From the NCBI GenBank assembly GCA_022360315.1, contig JAKSDA010000617.1, positions 22,022-86,021 on the forward strand: a stretch of 64,000 nt of DNA, written 5' to 3'. Positions within the stretch are counted from its first letter, which is position 1, and each line of letters starts with the position of its first letter. Position numbers and translations under genes: made by a program. The notes below the pieces were generated by a model that did not search any database, was not told the DNA's origin, and saw only the letters and a list, made by a program, of their open reading frames with translations. Positions 37,219-45,963 of the stretch are shown here, piece after piece. This DNA is from Pseudomonadota bacterium. GTDB lineage: Bacteria; Myxococcota_A; Polyangia; Haliangiales; Haliangiaceae.

Positions 37219-38904
37219 CTACCATCGGTGAAGGCCGATCACCCGCAAGCGGCCAGCCGGATTTCGAGCTAGATGGGCCTCGACCGGGCGCGCCGAGGCA
37301 CCGTCGCGGCGGGGCACGATCTTGACGATGGTGTAGCTGTCGCGTTTCTTGCCCACCGGGTGGGCCGGGGCACAGATGCGGCCCGACGGGTCTGGCCGCG
37401 CGGTGATCTGCCCGGCCATGCGCTGGCCGTCGTAGTCGTAGGCGCTGATGCGATAACTCGGCTGCGGGGTTTGCGACAAACCGTAGTGCAGGGCCAGATC
37501 GGTAAAGCACAGGGCATCACCGTCGACCTCGAAGCGATCCAGCGGGGTGACCAGGCCGAACCAGTAGGCGACGATCTTGTCCCGCCGTCTGGCCAGGGTG
37601 CGGCACAGATAGTCGACAGCCCGCGGATCGGAGTACTCGCCGGCACTCACCGCAGCGCGGATGAGCTCGGCGGTGAAACGGGCGACGATCTTGGCTCCCC
37701 AAAAGCCATCGTAGCGATCGCGGCGGTGAAACGGAGTCCAGGGAAATTGCGGTCGCCATCTCGCCGGGTCGAAATGCTCGGCCTCGAAGCGCCCGACCCC
37801 GACCAGACCGGGTGACTCGATGCCTTCCCACGGACGACGCCACAGCCCGACCGAAAACAACGAGTACAGCGCGTACTCGAAATCGAACGCATAGGCGTAG
37901 CCGTCATTGTCGCGATTTTCGGCCACGCCGAGAGTGCCGAGCCCGTTGCCAAAGTCGATGAGGTAATGCACGACGTAGTGAATCGATGGATCTGCCGGAT
38001 CCGCGGACCACATGTCGAGCATGTTGTCCGATTTGATATCGGTGTGCTCGAGCCAGGAAAAAATGACGTATTGCCCGCGCAACTCGCGTCGCTCCTCATG
38101 CGGGATGATGTCGTTGGCATCGTCTTTGCGCACCCCCTCCGGGGCAATGCCGCCGATCGGCACTCCGGGGAGCAGTTTGCTGGCCAGGGCGCGAAAGGTG
38201 CCGTCCGGGCCAGCTTCGACCCGGGACAGGGCCTCGTCCAGGTCACCCGGCAGCATCGGACGCTCGTTGCCAAATGTGTCGGCGACCGTGGCCCGGTCGG
38301 CCAGGATCAGTTGATCGCGGCTGACCGTGACCACCGTATCCTCGGGCACGTTGAATCCAGCTGCCCACAACAGGCGCTGGATCACCACGTTGGCACCGGT
38401 TTCGGTTTCTGGCAAATGCTTGCGATCGAATTTGAGAAGGTACTTTTCCCCCCGTGCATCGGTGATGCGAAAGCCGACCGTGACGCCGCCGATCTTGCTG
38501 CCCTGAATCAGCCACGGCCTCGACCGGTCGGGGCCGGCATCGGTATTGGGACCGCGCCTGACCTGCGCGGCGGTCAAATCGCGCACGCCAATGCGGTTGG
38601 TGAACCAGGTCGAGTCGGGCACCTCGTCGAGCGAGTTGACATTGGCGGCGTGACTGGGCAGCGGCAACTCCATGAGTCGGGTCATCCGCCGGAACGCAAA
38701 GCGGTCGAAAAAATACAAGATCCTCGGGAATCCGCGATTTGACGGTTTTGCAATGGCGCGGCGATCGTCGACTCGCCAGACCGGATCCCGGTTGGCAAAA
38801 CGCAGGTCACTCACGCCGGATGTCGCGCAACCGGTCACGATAACCACAGAGAGCGCGAGCACTTCGAGGCGGGACCGCCTTGTTGTGATCGTATTGAACC
38901 TCAT
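37219..38904 (-). CDS. Lipoprotein with protein-kinase-like catalytic motifs
   Basis: 561 residues from the ATG at 38904. The N-terminus is a lipoprotein signal (LALSVVIVTGC, lipobox VTGC, Cys26), so the protein is anchored outside the cytoplasm. It contains, in order, the segments KYLLKFDRKHLPETETGANV (Lys158 like the ATP-binding lysine, with a Glu nearby), AAGFNVPEDTVV (N-lobe-like), HTDIKSDN (287-294, resembling HRDLKPDN) and HYLIDFG (313-319, resembling DFG). This combination resembles the kinase-like fold group (HipA, Fam20 types). I do not recognise the family, and activity is inference. It lies 4 bases after the RluD-type gene on the same strand. Confidence 0.72.
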   Translation of the reverse strand: MRFNTITTRRSRLEVLALSVVIVTGCATSGVSDLRFANRDPVWRVDDRRAIAKPSNRGFPRILYFFDRFAFRRMTRLMELPLPSHAANVNSLDEVPDSTWFTNRIGVRDLTAAQVRRGPNTDAGPDRSRPWLIQGSKIGGVTVGFRITDARGEKYLLKFDRKHLPETETGANVVIQRLLWAAGFNVPEDTVVTVSRDQLILADRATVADTFGNERPMLPGDLDEALSRVEAGPDGTFRALASKLLPGVPIGGIAPEGVRKDDANDIIPHEERRELRGQYVIFSWLEHTDIKSDNMLDMWSADPADPSIHYVVHYLIDFGNGLGTLGVAENRDNDGYAYAFDFEYALYSLFSVGLWRRPWEGIESPGLVGVGRFEAEHFDPARWRPQFPWTPFHRRDRYDGFWGAKIVARFTAELIRAAVSAGEYSDPRAVDYLCRTLARRRDKIVAYWFGLVTPLDRFEVDGDALCFTDLALHYGLSQTPQPSYRISAYDYDGQRMAGQITARPDPSGRICAPAHPVGKKRDSYTIVKIVPRRDGASARPVEAHLARNPAGRLRVIGLHRW

Positions 38905-38908
38905 CGAC

Positions 38909-39964
38909 TCATCTGTCGCGCAGCGCGTCCATGAGCCCGCGCATATCGTTGGGTGGCTCGGTTTCGAAACAGAGGTGTTGGCCGGTGATTGGATGCACGA
39001 AGGCCAAAAGCGTGGCGTGGAGAGCCTGGCGATGCAAATCGGCGCCGAGCGTTGCGACAATCCTGGCCCCGTGTCTGCTGCCGTAGAGCGGATCTCCGAC
39101 CACCGGCGAGCCCTTTTCGGCGAAATGTACGCGGATCTGGTGGCTGCGGCCGGTCTCCAGCCGGCAGCGCACCAGCGCGACCCCGGCGTCATAGCGCTCG
39201 ATCACGCGATAATGGGTCACTGCCTGCTTGCCGCGCGAAACTCGCGAGGAGAATTTTTTGCGGTTGGTGGGATGACGACCGTGCAGGGTCGAAAATGTGC
39301 CGCGATCCGAGCGCGGCGGCGGCGCCACCACGGCGATGTATTCGCGCCGGAGATCGTGGCGCTTGAACATCTCGACCAGTGCTCGGTGGGTGGCATCGTC
39401 TTTGCTGGCCACCATGACACCCGAGGTATCCTTGTCGAGACGGTGCACGATGCCCGGTCGAAGTTCGCCTCCAACCCCCGAGAGATCGTCGCAGTGGGCC
39501 AAAAGAGCATTGACCAGGGTCCGATCCGGGTGTCCAGGAGCCGGATGCACCACCAACCCGGCTGGCTTGTCGACCGCAATGAGGTACCGGTCTTCGTAGA
39601 CCACCTCGATGGGAATGGTCTGAGCCACGGCTGTGGACTCGGCCGGTGGACGCACGATGACCCGAATCTCGTCATTCCGACGCAGCCTGTGGCCAGGCCT
39701 TGTCACTGGCTTGTCGCCGACCGCAACGTCGCCGCGTTCGATCATCCGCTTGATTTGCGATCGGGTCAGGTCGAGGTCGCAGTTGGCCAAAAAATGGTCG
39801 AGGCGGGGGCGCTTGGCCGCCCGGCTGGTCGACTCGGCCGCTTGCGGAGCCCCATGGCGCGCCGAACCGTCATTGCGGTTGAAGCGAAAACGCCGGACGA
39901 TCGGATGGACGTCCGGATCGACATCGGTCCACTCGCTCCCCTCGGTCGGAACTCCGCTGCGCAT
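38909..39964 (-). CDS. RluD/RluA-family pseudouridine synthase
   Basis: 351 residues. Residues about 55-105 are an S4 domain (RLDHFLANCDLDLTRSQIKR, then MIERGDVAV). The catalytic domain carries VVHPAPGHPDRTLVNALL, the signature HRLDKDTSGVMV with the catalytic Asp, and CRLETGRSHQIRVHF near the C-terminus. It isomerises uridines in 23S rRNA. The N-terminal 50 residues are Asp/Arg-rich and not conserved-looking, so a start further downstream is possible. It is upstream of the kinase-like lipoprotein by 4 bases and downstream of the small helical gene. Confidence 0.9.
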   Translation of the reverse strand: MRSGVPTEGSEWTDVDPDVHPIVRRFRFNRNDGSARHGAPQAAESTSRAAKRPRLDHFLANCDLDLTRSQIKRMIERGDVAVGDKPVTRPGHRLRRNDEIRVIVRPPAESTAVAQTIPIEVVYEDRYLIAVDKPAGLVVHPAPGHPDRTLVNALLAHCDDLSGVGGELRPGIVHRLDKDTSGVMVASKDDATHRALVEMFKRHDLRREYIAVVAPPPRSDRGTFSTLHGRHPTNRKKFSSRVSRGKQAVTHYRVIERYDAGVALVRCRLETGRSHQIRVHFAEKGSPVVGDPLYGSRHGARIVATLGADLHRQALHATLLAFVHPITGQHLCFETEPPNDMRGLMDALRDR

Positions 39965-40014
39965 TGCTCACCGTGTACGATGCGATCGCGGTACCGGGGG
40001 CGCGGCGAGTTTGC

Positions 40015-40284
40015 TCACCAGATCTTGGATTTGACGTGCCCCTTGGATTTGACGAGTACATCCACGATGGCGCGTTCGTAGATGTTCATGTCGTAAATCT
40101 CGGGGGTCACCCGGCTCTTGAACAATTCGCGGCCTTCTTCGATCTCATCGGCCATGACGTCGAATAGAGTGTCGTTGGCAATGCCATCCAAAATTTTGGC
40201 TTCATGATACAGGGTGAGGTCAGAAGCGATGGCACGAGCGAGCTGCCGGGCGCGTTTTGCATTGTCGATAAGAGAAGGCGGCAT
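40015..40284 (-). CDS. Small helical protein of a deltaproteobacterial conserved type
   Basis: 89 residues, no signal or membrane segment. The pattern RARQLARAIASDLTLYHE, then ILDGIANDTLFDVMADEIEE and GRELFKSRVTPE resembles a short domain I recall from deltaproteobacterial proteins of unknown function, in which ARxLARxLxSDIxLYN is followed by an E-E-G-R-x-x-Y/F-x-x-R-V motif. It lies 50 bases upstream of the RluD-type gene and 49 bases downstream of the CadC-type gene, all minus strand. Function unknown. Confidence 0.6.
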   Translation of the reverse strand: MPPSLIDNAKRARQLARAIASDLTLYHEAKILDGIANDTLFDVMADEIEEGRELFKSRVTPEIYDMNIYERAIVDVLVKSKGHVKSKIW

Positions 40285-40333
40285 GGAATCATATCCTAAT
40301 GTGCCTGTCCTGGATGGATCAAGTGTCGATCGT

Positions 40334-42388
40334 TCACCTGTGCCTGCTACTTTTCCGGAGTAGCTCCTCCGACCTCTTCCGGCGACCGAAATCTGCGCTC
40401 AGTGCAGGCTCTTCGATCTGGCGCAACACGGCGGCAAAACGCGGATCGCCGCGCAGTGGGTCGACCATGGGCTCGACCCGCAGAAACGGCATGATCCAGC
40501 CAGCTCGCCGGGCTGCGCTGCGCTCGAAGGCGACAATGGCTCGCTCGCGATCGCCCATGCCGAGATAGATCATCGCCAGGGTCGACGGTGCAACCGGCGC
40601 CCGTTCACTGTAACGCCTGGTGCGCTCGAGGTCCCATTGCCAGTACCTGGCCAGGGTATCGGCCGGATCGGCCGTACTGGCCTGGCCAGTGCGGACAGAT
40701 TTCTCGTCCATTTCGCGTTGCGCCGCTCGCGCGGCAAGAGCGAGATCGCCCTTTAGCAGCTGGGAGAATAAAATGCAGCGGTGGGCCCAGTAATAACCGG
40801 GCTCCAGCTCGAGCGTTGTACGCGAATGCGCGATCGCCCGATCGTACTGACGGGCAAAATAGTAGTACCAGCCGATATCGGAGTTCACGCTGGGCGACAG
40901 CGGATCGAGGGTGCGGGCCCGTTGGACAGCGGCGATGGCCTGTTCGTGTTTGCCGACCACCGAATAGTACGCCGCTGATCCATGATGCGCCTCGGCGTAG
41001 CCCGGATCGAGTTCGATCGCCCGTTCAAACGAATGTCGCGCAGCCTCGACATCCCAGTCTCGATAAAAGTGGATCGATGCCATGGCCAGGTGTGCTTCGG
41101 CATTGGACTCGTCGATCGTCAGCGCAGCTCGAGCGGCACTGCGCGCGGCGCGGAAGCGTTCTTTGGCGGGGACAGGACTCTTGAGATGTGCGTGAGCCAG
41201 AGCGGCGTGGGCTGCGGCGAAGAAGGGATCGATGGCAAGTGCGCGCTGCAAATGCGCCACTGCACTGGCCGCGGCCTTTGGCTTGCCCTGACTCAAATGA
41301 TAGCGTCCTTTCAAATACGCCTCGTAGGCCGCGGGATCGCCGGTAAGACGGCGCGGCGAACCGGGCAACAGTTCGATGGCCAGAGCGTGAGCAATGGTCT
41401 CGGCCAGCTCGCTTTGCACAGCGAGCAAATCGGCCGGGGTGCGGTCGTAGCTATCGGCCCACACCGAGGTTTTGTCGGCTGCTCGGATAAGCTCGGCAGT
41501 GACTCGCAAACGCCGGCCACTGCGCCGCACTGTGCCGTCGAGCAGGTAGGCGACGCCCAGTTCGCTGGCGATCGCAGCCAGGGGTTTGTCGGTGCCCTTG
41601 TAGCGCATGGATGAGGTGCGCGCGATGACGCCGAGACGATTGCGGTAGCGCCGGCTGAGCTGGGAGATGAGTTCGGCCGTCAAGGCGTCGCCCAGATAGT
41701 CCTTGCTGTCAGTCGCGCCGTCGAGGGCGACAAACGGAAGTACGACCAGACGGTCCTGCCCATACACCACCGGCGCTGCGTGCGGCTCGCGCTCGGACGT
41801 CGAAGCGGTTTGCAGGACGAATATCGCCAGCAAGACCAGCGCACTCGACGCCACCACCACGGGCCAGGTCCGGCGGGGCGTGAAGCGAGTCAACACTCTG
41901 TGAACCGGGCCTGCTGGAACCGTGCAGGTAGCCTGCCGAGATGGCAGACCGACCGGTTCCGCCCGATCGCCCCCGGCCAGTGATGGATCGGCCGGTTCGG
42001 CGGTTCGGCCGGTTATTCGAACAACAGGGCCGATAAAGCGATAGCCGCGGCGCGGCACAGTCTCGACAAAGCGCGGCGAACTGGCTCGATCGCCCAGGGC
42101 AGTGCGAATCGCCTTGATGCACGCGTTGATGCCCTGATCGAAATCCACGTGGGTGCCGGGCTGCCAGACCCGGCGCTGGATCTCGTTTCTGTCCACCACC
42201 TCTCCACACCGCGAGGCCAAAAGAGCCAGCACCTTGAGCGGCTGGGCCTGGAGCTTGACCAGCACCCCGCTCTTTCTGAGCTCGCCCGCGGCAAGGTCGA
42301 GTTCGTACGCGCCGAATCGCAGCAAAGCGGCCTCGCCTGGAGGTTCTTTCATCACTTCCTGCATGGCCTCACGCATCGCTCCCTGCAC
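40334..42388 (-). CDS. CadC-type transcriptional regulator with TPR tail
   Basis: 684 residues; the start may be a later ATG (up to 42352) because the first 15 residues are repeats of Met/Gln/Glu. Residues about 22-125 are an OmpR/CadC winged-helix (LRFGAYELDLAAGELRKSG, LKVLALLASRCGEVV, ETVPRRGYRFI). A membrane helix follows (VVASSALVLLAIFVLQT). The next 110 residues resemble the TolB-N-like segment of adenylate-cyclase-type regulators (YLGDALTAELISQLSR, LDGTVRRSGRRLRVTAELI). The remainder is TPR repeats. It is a one-component, membrane-bound regulator with an extracytoplasmic sensor; targets unknown. Confidence 0.88.
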   Translation of the reverse strand: MQGAMREAMQEVMKEPPGEAALLRFGAYELDLAAGELRKSGVLVKLQAQPLKVLALLASRCGEVVDRNEIQRRVWQPGTHVDFDQGINACIKAIRTALGDRASSPRFVETVPRRGYRFIGPVVRITGRTAEPADPSLAGGDRAEPVGLPSRQATCTVPAGPVHRVLTRFTPRRTWPVVVASSALVLLAIFVLQTASTSEREPHAAPVVYGQDRLVVLPFVALDGATDSKDYLGDALTAELISQLSRRYRNRLGVIARTSSMRYKGTDKPLAAIASELGVAYLLDGTVRRSGRRLRVTAELIRAADKTSVWADSYDRTPADLLAVQSELAETIAHALAIELLPGSPRRLTGDPAAYEAYLKGRYHLSQGKPKAAASAVAHLQRALAIDPFFAAAHAALAHAHLKSPVPAKERFRAARSAARAALTIDESNAEAHLAMASIHFYRDWDVEAARHSFERAIELDPGYAEAHHGSAAYYSVVGKHEQAIAAVQRARTLDPLSPSVNSDIGWYYYFARQYDRAIAHSRTTLELEPGYYWAHRCILFSQLLKGDLALAARAAQREMDEKSVRTGQASTADPADTLARYWQWDLERTRRYSERAPVAPSTLAMIYLGMGDRERAIVAFERSAARRAGWIMPFLRVEPMVDPLRGDPRFAAVLRQIEEPALSADFGRRKRSEELLRKSSRHR

Positions 42389-42584
42389 GGCCTGGCCACT
42401 TCGTGCATCGCCTCTGATGTATCACTTCATGTTTTGTCATAACACATTAGAAATAATAAATTTTTTGCTTCATGACCATTTCAGGTCCAGAACCTCTCTC
42501 TTCCTTTGTGAGCCAGCATGCCACCGGGTACGACCGAGAAAACACCCGGGATTCACCCGGCAGTCTTTCACAAGGAATCGTTCC

Positions 42585-43934
42585 ATGTCTTCTAAACTCA
42601 CATTTCTACACCTGACTGTCTGTTTCCTGACTGCGATTGGACTGATCATCGAAACAGCATCAGCGCAAGCCCAGTTTCTCGAGCCCGACGTGACCGTGCT
42701 GAACACGTTTGTTGCCGAGAACCCGGGGGATTCGTTCGGCTGGGTTGGCGAGGTTGTCGGCGACCTGGACCGCGATCGAAGGCCGGATTATGTCATTGGT
42801 GCGCCGTCGTTTGGCCAGGACGGATCGCAGCGTGGTCGGGCCTATGTCTATTCCGGTGCCACTGGGCAGCTTCTGTACACTCATACCGGTGAGCCGGGCG
42901 ACCGTATCGGGTATGGCATTGCTGCGGCGGGTTATGTCGATCGCGACCGGGTGCCGGACTACGTGATCAGTGGGCCAGGTGTTGTCAATACAGCGCATCC
43001 GGGTCGGGTATTGATCGTGTCCGGGGCCGATCACAGCATTCTTCACGACGTTTCCGGCCAGCCGGGGTCTCTATTTGGTTACGACGTCAATTTTGCCGGC
43101 GATGTCAATCGCGATCGCCACAGTGATGTCATTGTCGGTGCTCTGTTCGGCGGCCCTGGGGCCTCGGGTCGAGTTTCTATCATCTCGGGTCGGGACGGTT
43201 CGGTGTTGTGGAGTCGCGACGGATCGGCTCCGGGTGTTCGATTTGGCAGTGGAGTATCGGCGGTTGGCGATCTCGACGGCGACCGAGTGCCCGAGCAAGT
43301 GGTCGGTGCATTTGCCGACGGCGATGCGGGAACCGGTCTGGCTCATGTCCTGGCCGGAGACACCGGCGAGATCATCTTCACGCTGGTGCCCGAACAGACT
43401 GCGGGCACCTTCGGCTGGTTTTTTGCCCATGCAGCGGGTGACGTCGATCGCGATCGGGTGCCCGATATTTATGTCGGCGACTTTGGCGACAGCGCGCTCG
43501 GTCCGTGGAGCGGACGGGCTTATGTATTTAGCGGCGCCACTGGCCAGGTGATCTGGACCTTCGAGGCCGAGAACTCCGGCGACGGCCTCGGCATGGGCCG
43601 CGGCGCTGGCGATGTCGACCGCGATCGCTGCGACGATATTCTGCTCGGTGCCTATACCAACAGCGATGGCGCCGCATCGGCGGGCAAGGCATATGTGGTT
43701 TCGGGTCGCGATGCCAGCGTTCTGCGCACGTTTACCGGCACCACTGCCGGAGCCCTGCTGGGTTTCGACGTGGTCACGCTCGGTGACGTCAATCGCGACC
43801 GCCATACCGATTACCTGATCACGGGCAGCGATGTGGCCCATGTGGTGGCCGGAGTGGATCTGCGCAGTCATCCGCGGGTCGGCAAACGGTGCAAACGCGG
43901 TCACGAACCGCGCGCCTGGCCAATCGAGCCATGA
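42585..43934 (+). CDS. Secreted FG-GAP (integrin-alpha-like) seven-bladed propeller
   Basis: 449 residues from the ATG at 42585, with CAAGGAA 9 bases before it. An N-terminal signal peptide (LTVCFLTAIGLIIETASAQA) is followed by seven FG-GAP repeats, each with a calcium-loop of the form GDLDRDRRPDYVIGAP; the others begin GYVDRDRV, GDVNRDRH, GDLDGDRV, GDVDRDRV, GDVDRDRC and GDVNRDRH. The usual DxDGD is replaced by DxDRDR in six of seven. Seven repeats fit a single beta-propeller. It ends in a basic tail. Secreted adhesion or substrate binding is the family expectation; no enzyme domain is visible. Confidence 0.85.
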   Translation: MSSKLTFLHLTVCFLTAIGLIIETASAQAQFLEPDVTVLNTFVAENPGDSFGWVGEVVGDLDRDRRPDYVIGAPSFGQDGSQRGRAYVYSGATGQLLYTHTGEPGDRIGYGIAAAGYVDRDRVPDYVISGPGVVNTAHPGRVLIVSGADHSILHDVSGQPGSLFGYDVNFAGDVNRDRHSDVIVGALFGGPGASGRVSIISGRDGSVLWSRDGSAPGVRFGSGVSAVGDLDGDRVPEQVVGAFADGDAGTGLAHVLAGDTGEIIFTLVPEQTAGTFGWFFAHAAGDVDRDRVPDIYVGDFGDSALGPWSGRAYVFSGATGQVIWTFEAENSGDGLGMGRGAGDVDRDRCDDILLGAYTNSDGAASAGKAYVVSGRDASVLRTFTGTTAGALLGFDVVTLGDVNRDRHTDYLITGSDVAHVVAGVDLRSHPRVGKRCKRGHEPRAWPIEP

Positions 43935-43983
43935 GCGGGGTTGCACCGTGCCCGGATCAGTCAAATATGCGCGACATTCACCG

Positions 43984-44024
43984 GTGCCCTACCCACGATC
44001 ACGTTGGACAGGTTGCAATGGGAT
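43984..44024. repeat. Possible partial copy of the multi-hairpin element at the operon boundary
   Basis: CTACCCACGATCACGTTGGA at 43991-44010 matches the start of the elements at 56714 and 59793; the other arm is degenerate. It lies between the FG-GAP gene and the end of fahA, just outside the homogentisate operon. Could be chance. Confidence 0.3.
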
Positions 44025-45281
44025 TCACCAGTATCCCGATGGTATGGCCGCCATGACGCGACCTACACAGGGGCCAAAACCGATTTTGTAATCGGCGCCA
44101 AGGGCCGCGCCGTGCAGGCCGATCAGGTCTCCGTCTTGCAAAAAGCTGCGGGTCTCGCCTGTATCGAGCGTTATCGGCTCTTTCCCGCCCCAGCTGATCT
44201 CCAGGAGACTGCCGCGGTTTGCTTTTTCTGGCCCTGAAATGGTGCCCGACCCCAAGAGGTCTCCTGTGCGCATCGGACAGCCCGCACTCGTGTGATGGGC
44301 AAGCTGCTGGGCGAAAGAATAATACATCTCGTTGTAATTTGTCCGACAGATTGTCGTTGCTCTGTCGGCGCCTTCGGGCTGCAACCATACAGTGAGCGCG
44401 ATGTCATAAAGCAACGGCTTCGGCTCATTCAGATAGGGCAATAGCTCCTTCTCGCGTGGGGGGGTCGAGGTGCGGAACGGTTCCAGTGCCTCTTTTGTGA
44501 CGATCCATGGGCTGATGGTCGTGGCGGTTGCCTTGGCCTGGAACGGGCCGAGCGGCTGATATTCCCACGCTTGAATATCGCGTGCCGACCAGTCGTTCAG
44601 CAAGACATAACCGAAAATGTTATCGTCGGCTTGCGCGACCGAAATCAGGCCGGTTGAGGGAGTCCCGACAATCGCTCCCATCTCAAGCTCGATATCAAAC
44701 CGTTGCGAGGGGCCAAAGCGCGGCACATCGTCGTGTGGGCCTTTTAATTGGCCCGAAGGTCGGATGATATCTGTACCGGAGGCAACCACCGAGGACGTCC
44801 GCCCGTTATAGCCGATCGGGATATGCAACCAATTTGGCGGCAACGCATTGTCCGGGCCGCGGAACATCGTGCCCACATTGGTCGCGTGATGCCGGCCGGC
44901 ATAGAAATCGGTATATTCGGCGACCGTGAACGGCAGGTGCAATGTGACCTGATCAAGTGGGACGAGGGCGGCCGCGATGTGCGCCTGATCTGCACTGCCT
45001 TCGGACAGGAGGTCGATCAGGCTTTGGCGCAGTTTCGCCCACACTGTAGGGCCTGCCGCCATAACCGGGTTCCACGCTGCCGATTGCAGCAATGGCTCGC
45101 CCAGATCAATGACGCCATCCAGCTCTAGCTGGGTGACATTTAGCACGAAATCACCAAGGGCAGTGCCGCAGCATTTGTCGCTATCGCCGGAGGAAAAGAC
45201 TCCATATGGCAAGTTGTTCAGAGGAAATTCCGTTTCAGTGTTATTGGCCGAGGCCACCCAGGAGGCCATACGCTTGGTCAT
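44025..45281 (-). CDS. fahA: Fumarylacetoacetase
   Basis: 418 residues from the ATG at 45281. Landmarks: NNLPYGVFSSGDSDKCCGTA near the N-terminus, HATNVGTMFRGPDNALPPNW, PYGYNGRTSS-like IPIGYNGRTSS, the metal-binding DIELEMGAIVG, ARDIQAWEYQPLGPF and CPMRTGDLLGSGTISGPEK. It cleaves fumarylacetoacetate to fumarate and acetoacetate, the last step of tyrosine/homogentisate breakdown. Last gene of a four-gene operon (P450, hmgA, maiA, fahA); gap to maiA is 49 bases. Base use is less GC-rich than the flanks. Confidence 0.95.
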   Translation of the reverse strand: MTKRMASWVASANNTETEFPLNNLPYGVFSSGDSDKCCGTALGDFVLNVTQLELDGVIDLGEPLLQSAAWNPVMAAGPTVWAKLRQSLIDLLSEGSADQAHIAAALVPLDQVTLHLPFTVAEYTDFYAGRHHATNVGTMFRGPDNALPPNWLHIPIGYNGRTSSVVASGTDIIRPSGQLKGPHDDVPRFGPSQRFDIELEMGAIVGTPSTGLISVAQADDNIFGYVLLNDWSARDIQAWEYQPLGPFQAKATATTISPWIVTKEALEPFRTSTPPREKELLPYLNEPKPLLYDIALTVWLQPEGADRATTICRTNYNEMYYSFAQQLAHHTSAGCPMRTGDLLGSGTISGPEKANRGSLLEISWGGKEPITLDTGETRSFLQDGDLIGLHGAALGADYKIGFGPCVGRVMAAIPSGYW

Positions 45282-45330
45282 GTTCAAATCCTTGCCAAAA
45301 GCAAAATTTGCCGCTGCAGTTGCGCTACTT

Positions 45331-45963
45331 CTACGGTAGGGAGTCTGGCTGTTTTTCAGGCCTGGCGGCGTCAAAGGCGGGCAGGGCCAGGCAGTTTTCT
45401 TCGATTTCGGTCAGGCGGTGGAATTCGGTCAGGTCCAAATTCCAGCGATGCGCGTTATACAGCTGGGGGACCAGGCAGATATCCGCCAAGCTGACTGTAT
45501 CGCCAAAGCTATAAGCGCCGCACCGATCGATGAGGGATTGGTAGGCGCGCAACCCTTCGCGCATCCAGTGGTTCATCCAGTCGCGGCATTGATCGGCATC
45601 AAACCCGTGGGACTTCAACCGGCCGACAATGCGCAGGTTGTTGATCGGGTGGATGTCGCAAGCGATCACCATCGCAGCAGCCCGAACGTTCGCCGCCATC
45701 ATCGGGTCATCGGGCAGGAACGCGGGGGCCGGTATAACCTGGTCCAGGTAGGATAAGATCGCCATGCTTTGCGTCAGGATCTGGCCCTCGCCCAGCTCCA
45801 GGGCCGGCACACCCATGATCGGGTTGATCGCCGCGAACCCCGCCTCGCGTTGCTCGCCGTTGACCAGATTGATCGGCTGGATCGCGTAATCCATGGCCTT
45901 CAGGTTCAGGCCAATCCGCACCCGATAGGATGTGGACGACCTCCAATAGGAGTAGAGTTTCAT
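45331..45963 (-). CDS. maiA: Maleylacetoacetate isomerase (zeta-class GST)
   Basis: 210 residues. N-terminal thioredoxin fold with LYSYWRSSTSYRVRIGLNLK, the zeta-class SSxSxRVR active-site motif with Thr where Cys is frequent, then NPIMGVPALELGEGQILTQS. C-terminal helical domain CDIHPINNLRIVGRL, typical of MaiA. It isomerises 4-maleylacetoacetate to 4-fumarylacetoacetate with glutathione. The start overlaps the stop of hmgA by 4 bases (ATGA, 45960-45963). Confidence 0.94.
   Translation of the reverse strand: MKLYSYWRSSTSYRVRIGLNLKAMDYAIQPINLVNGEQREAGFAAINPIMGVPALELGEGQILTQSMAILSYLDQVIPAPAFLPDDPMMAANVRAAAMVIACDIHPINNLRIVGRLKSHGFDADQCRDWMNHWMREGLRAYQSLIDRCGAYSFGDTVSLADICLVPQLYNAHRWNLDLTEFHRLTEIEENCLALPAFDAARPEKQPDSLP

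Noticed and set aside
38672..40081. 469-codon plus-strand frame opposite the RluD-type gene
   Set aside because: Shadow of a gene with S4 and HRLDKDTSG motifs.
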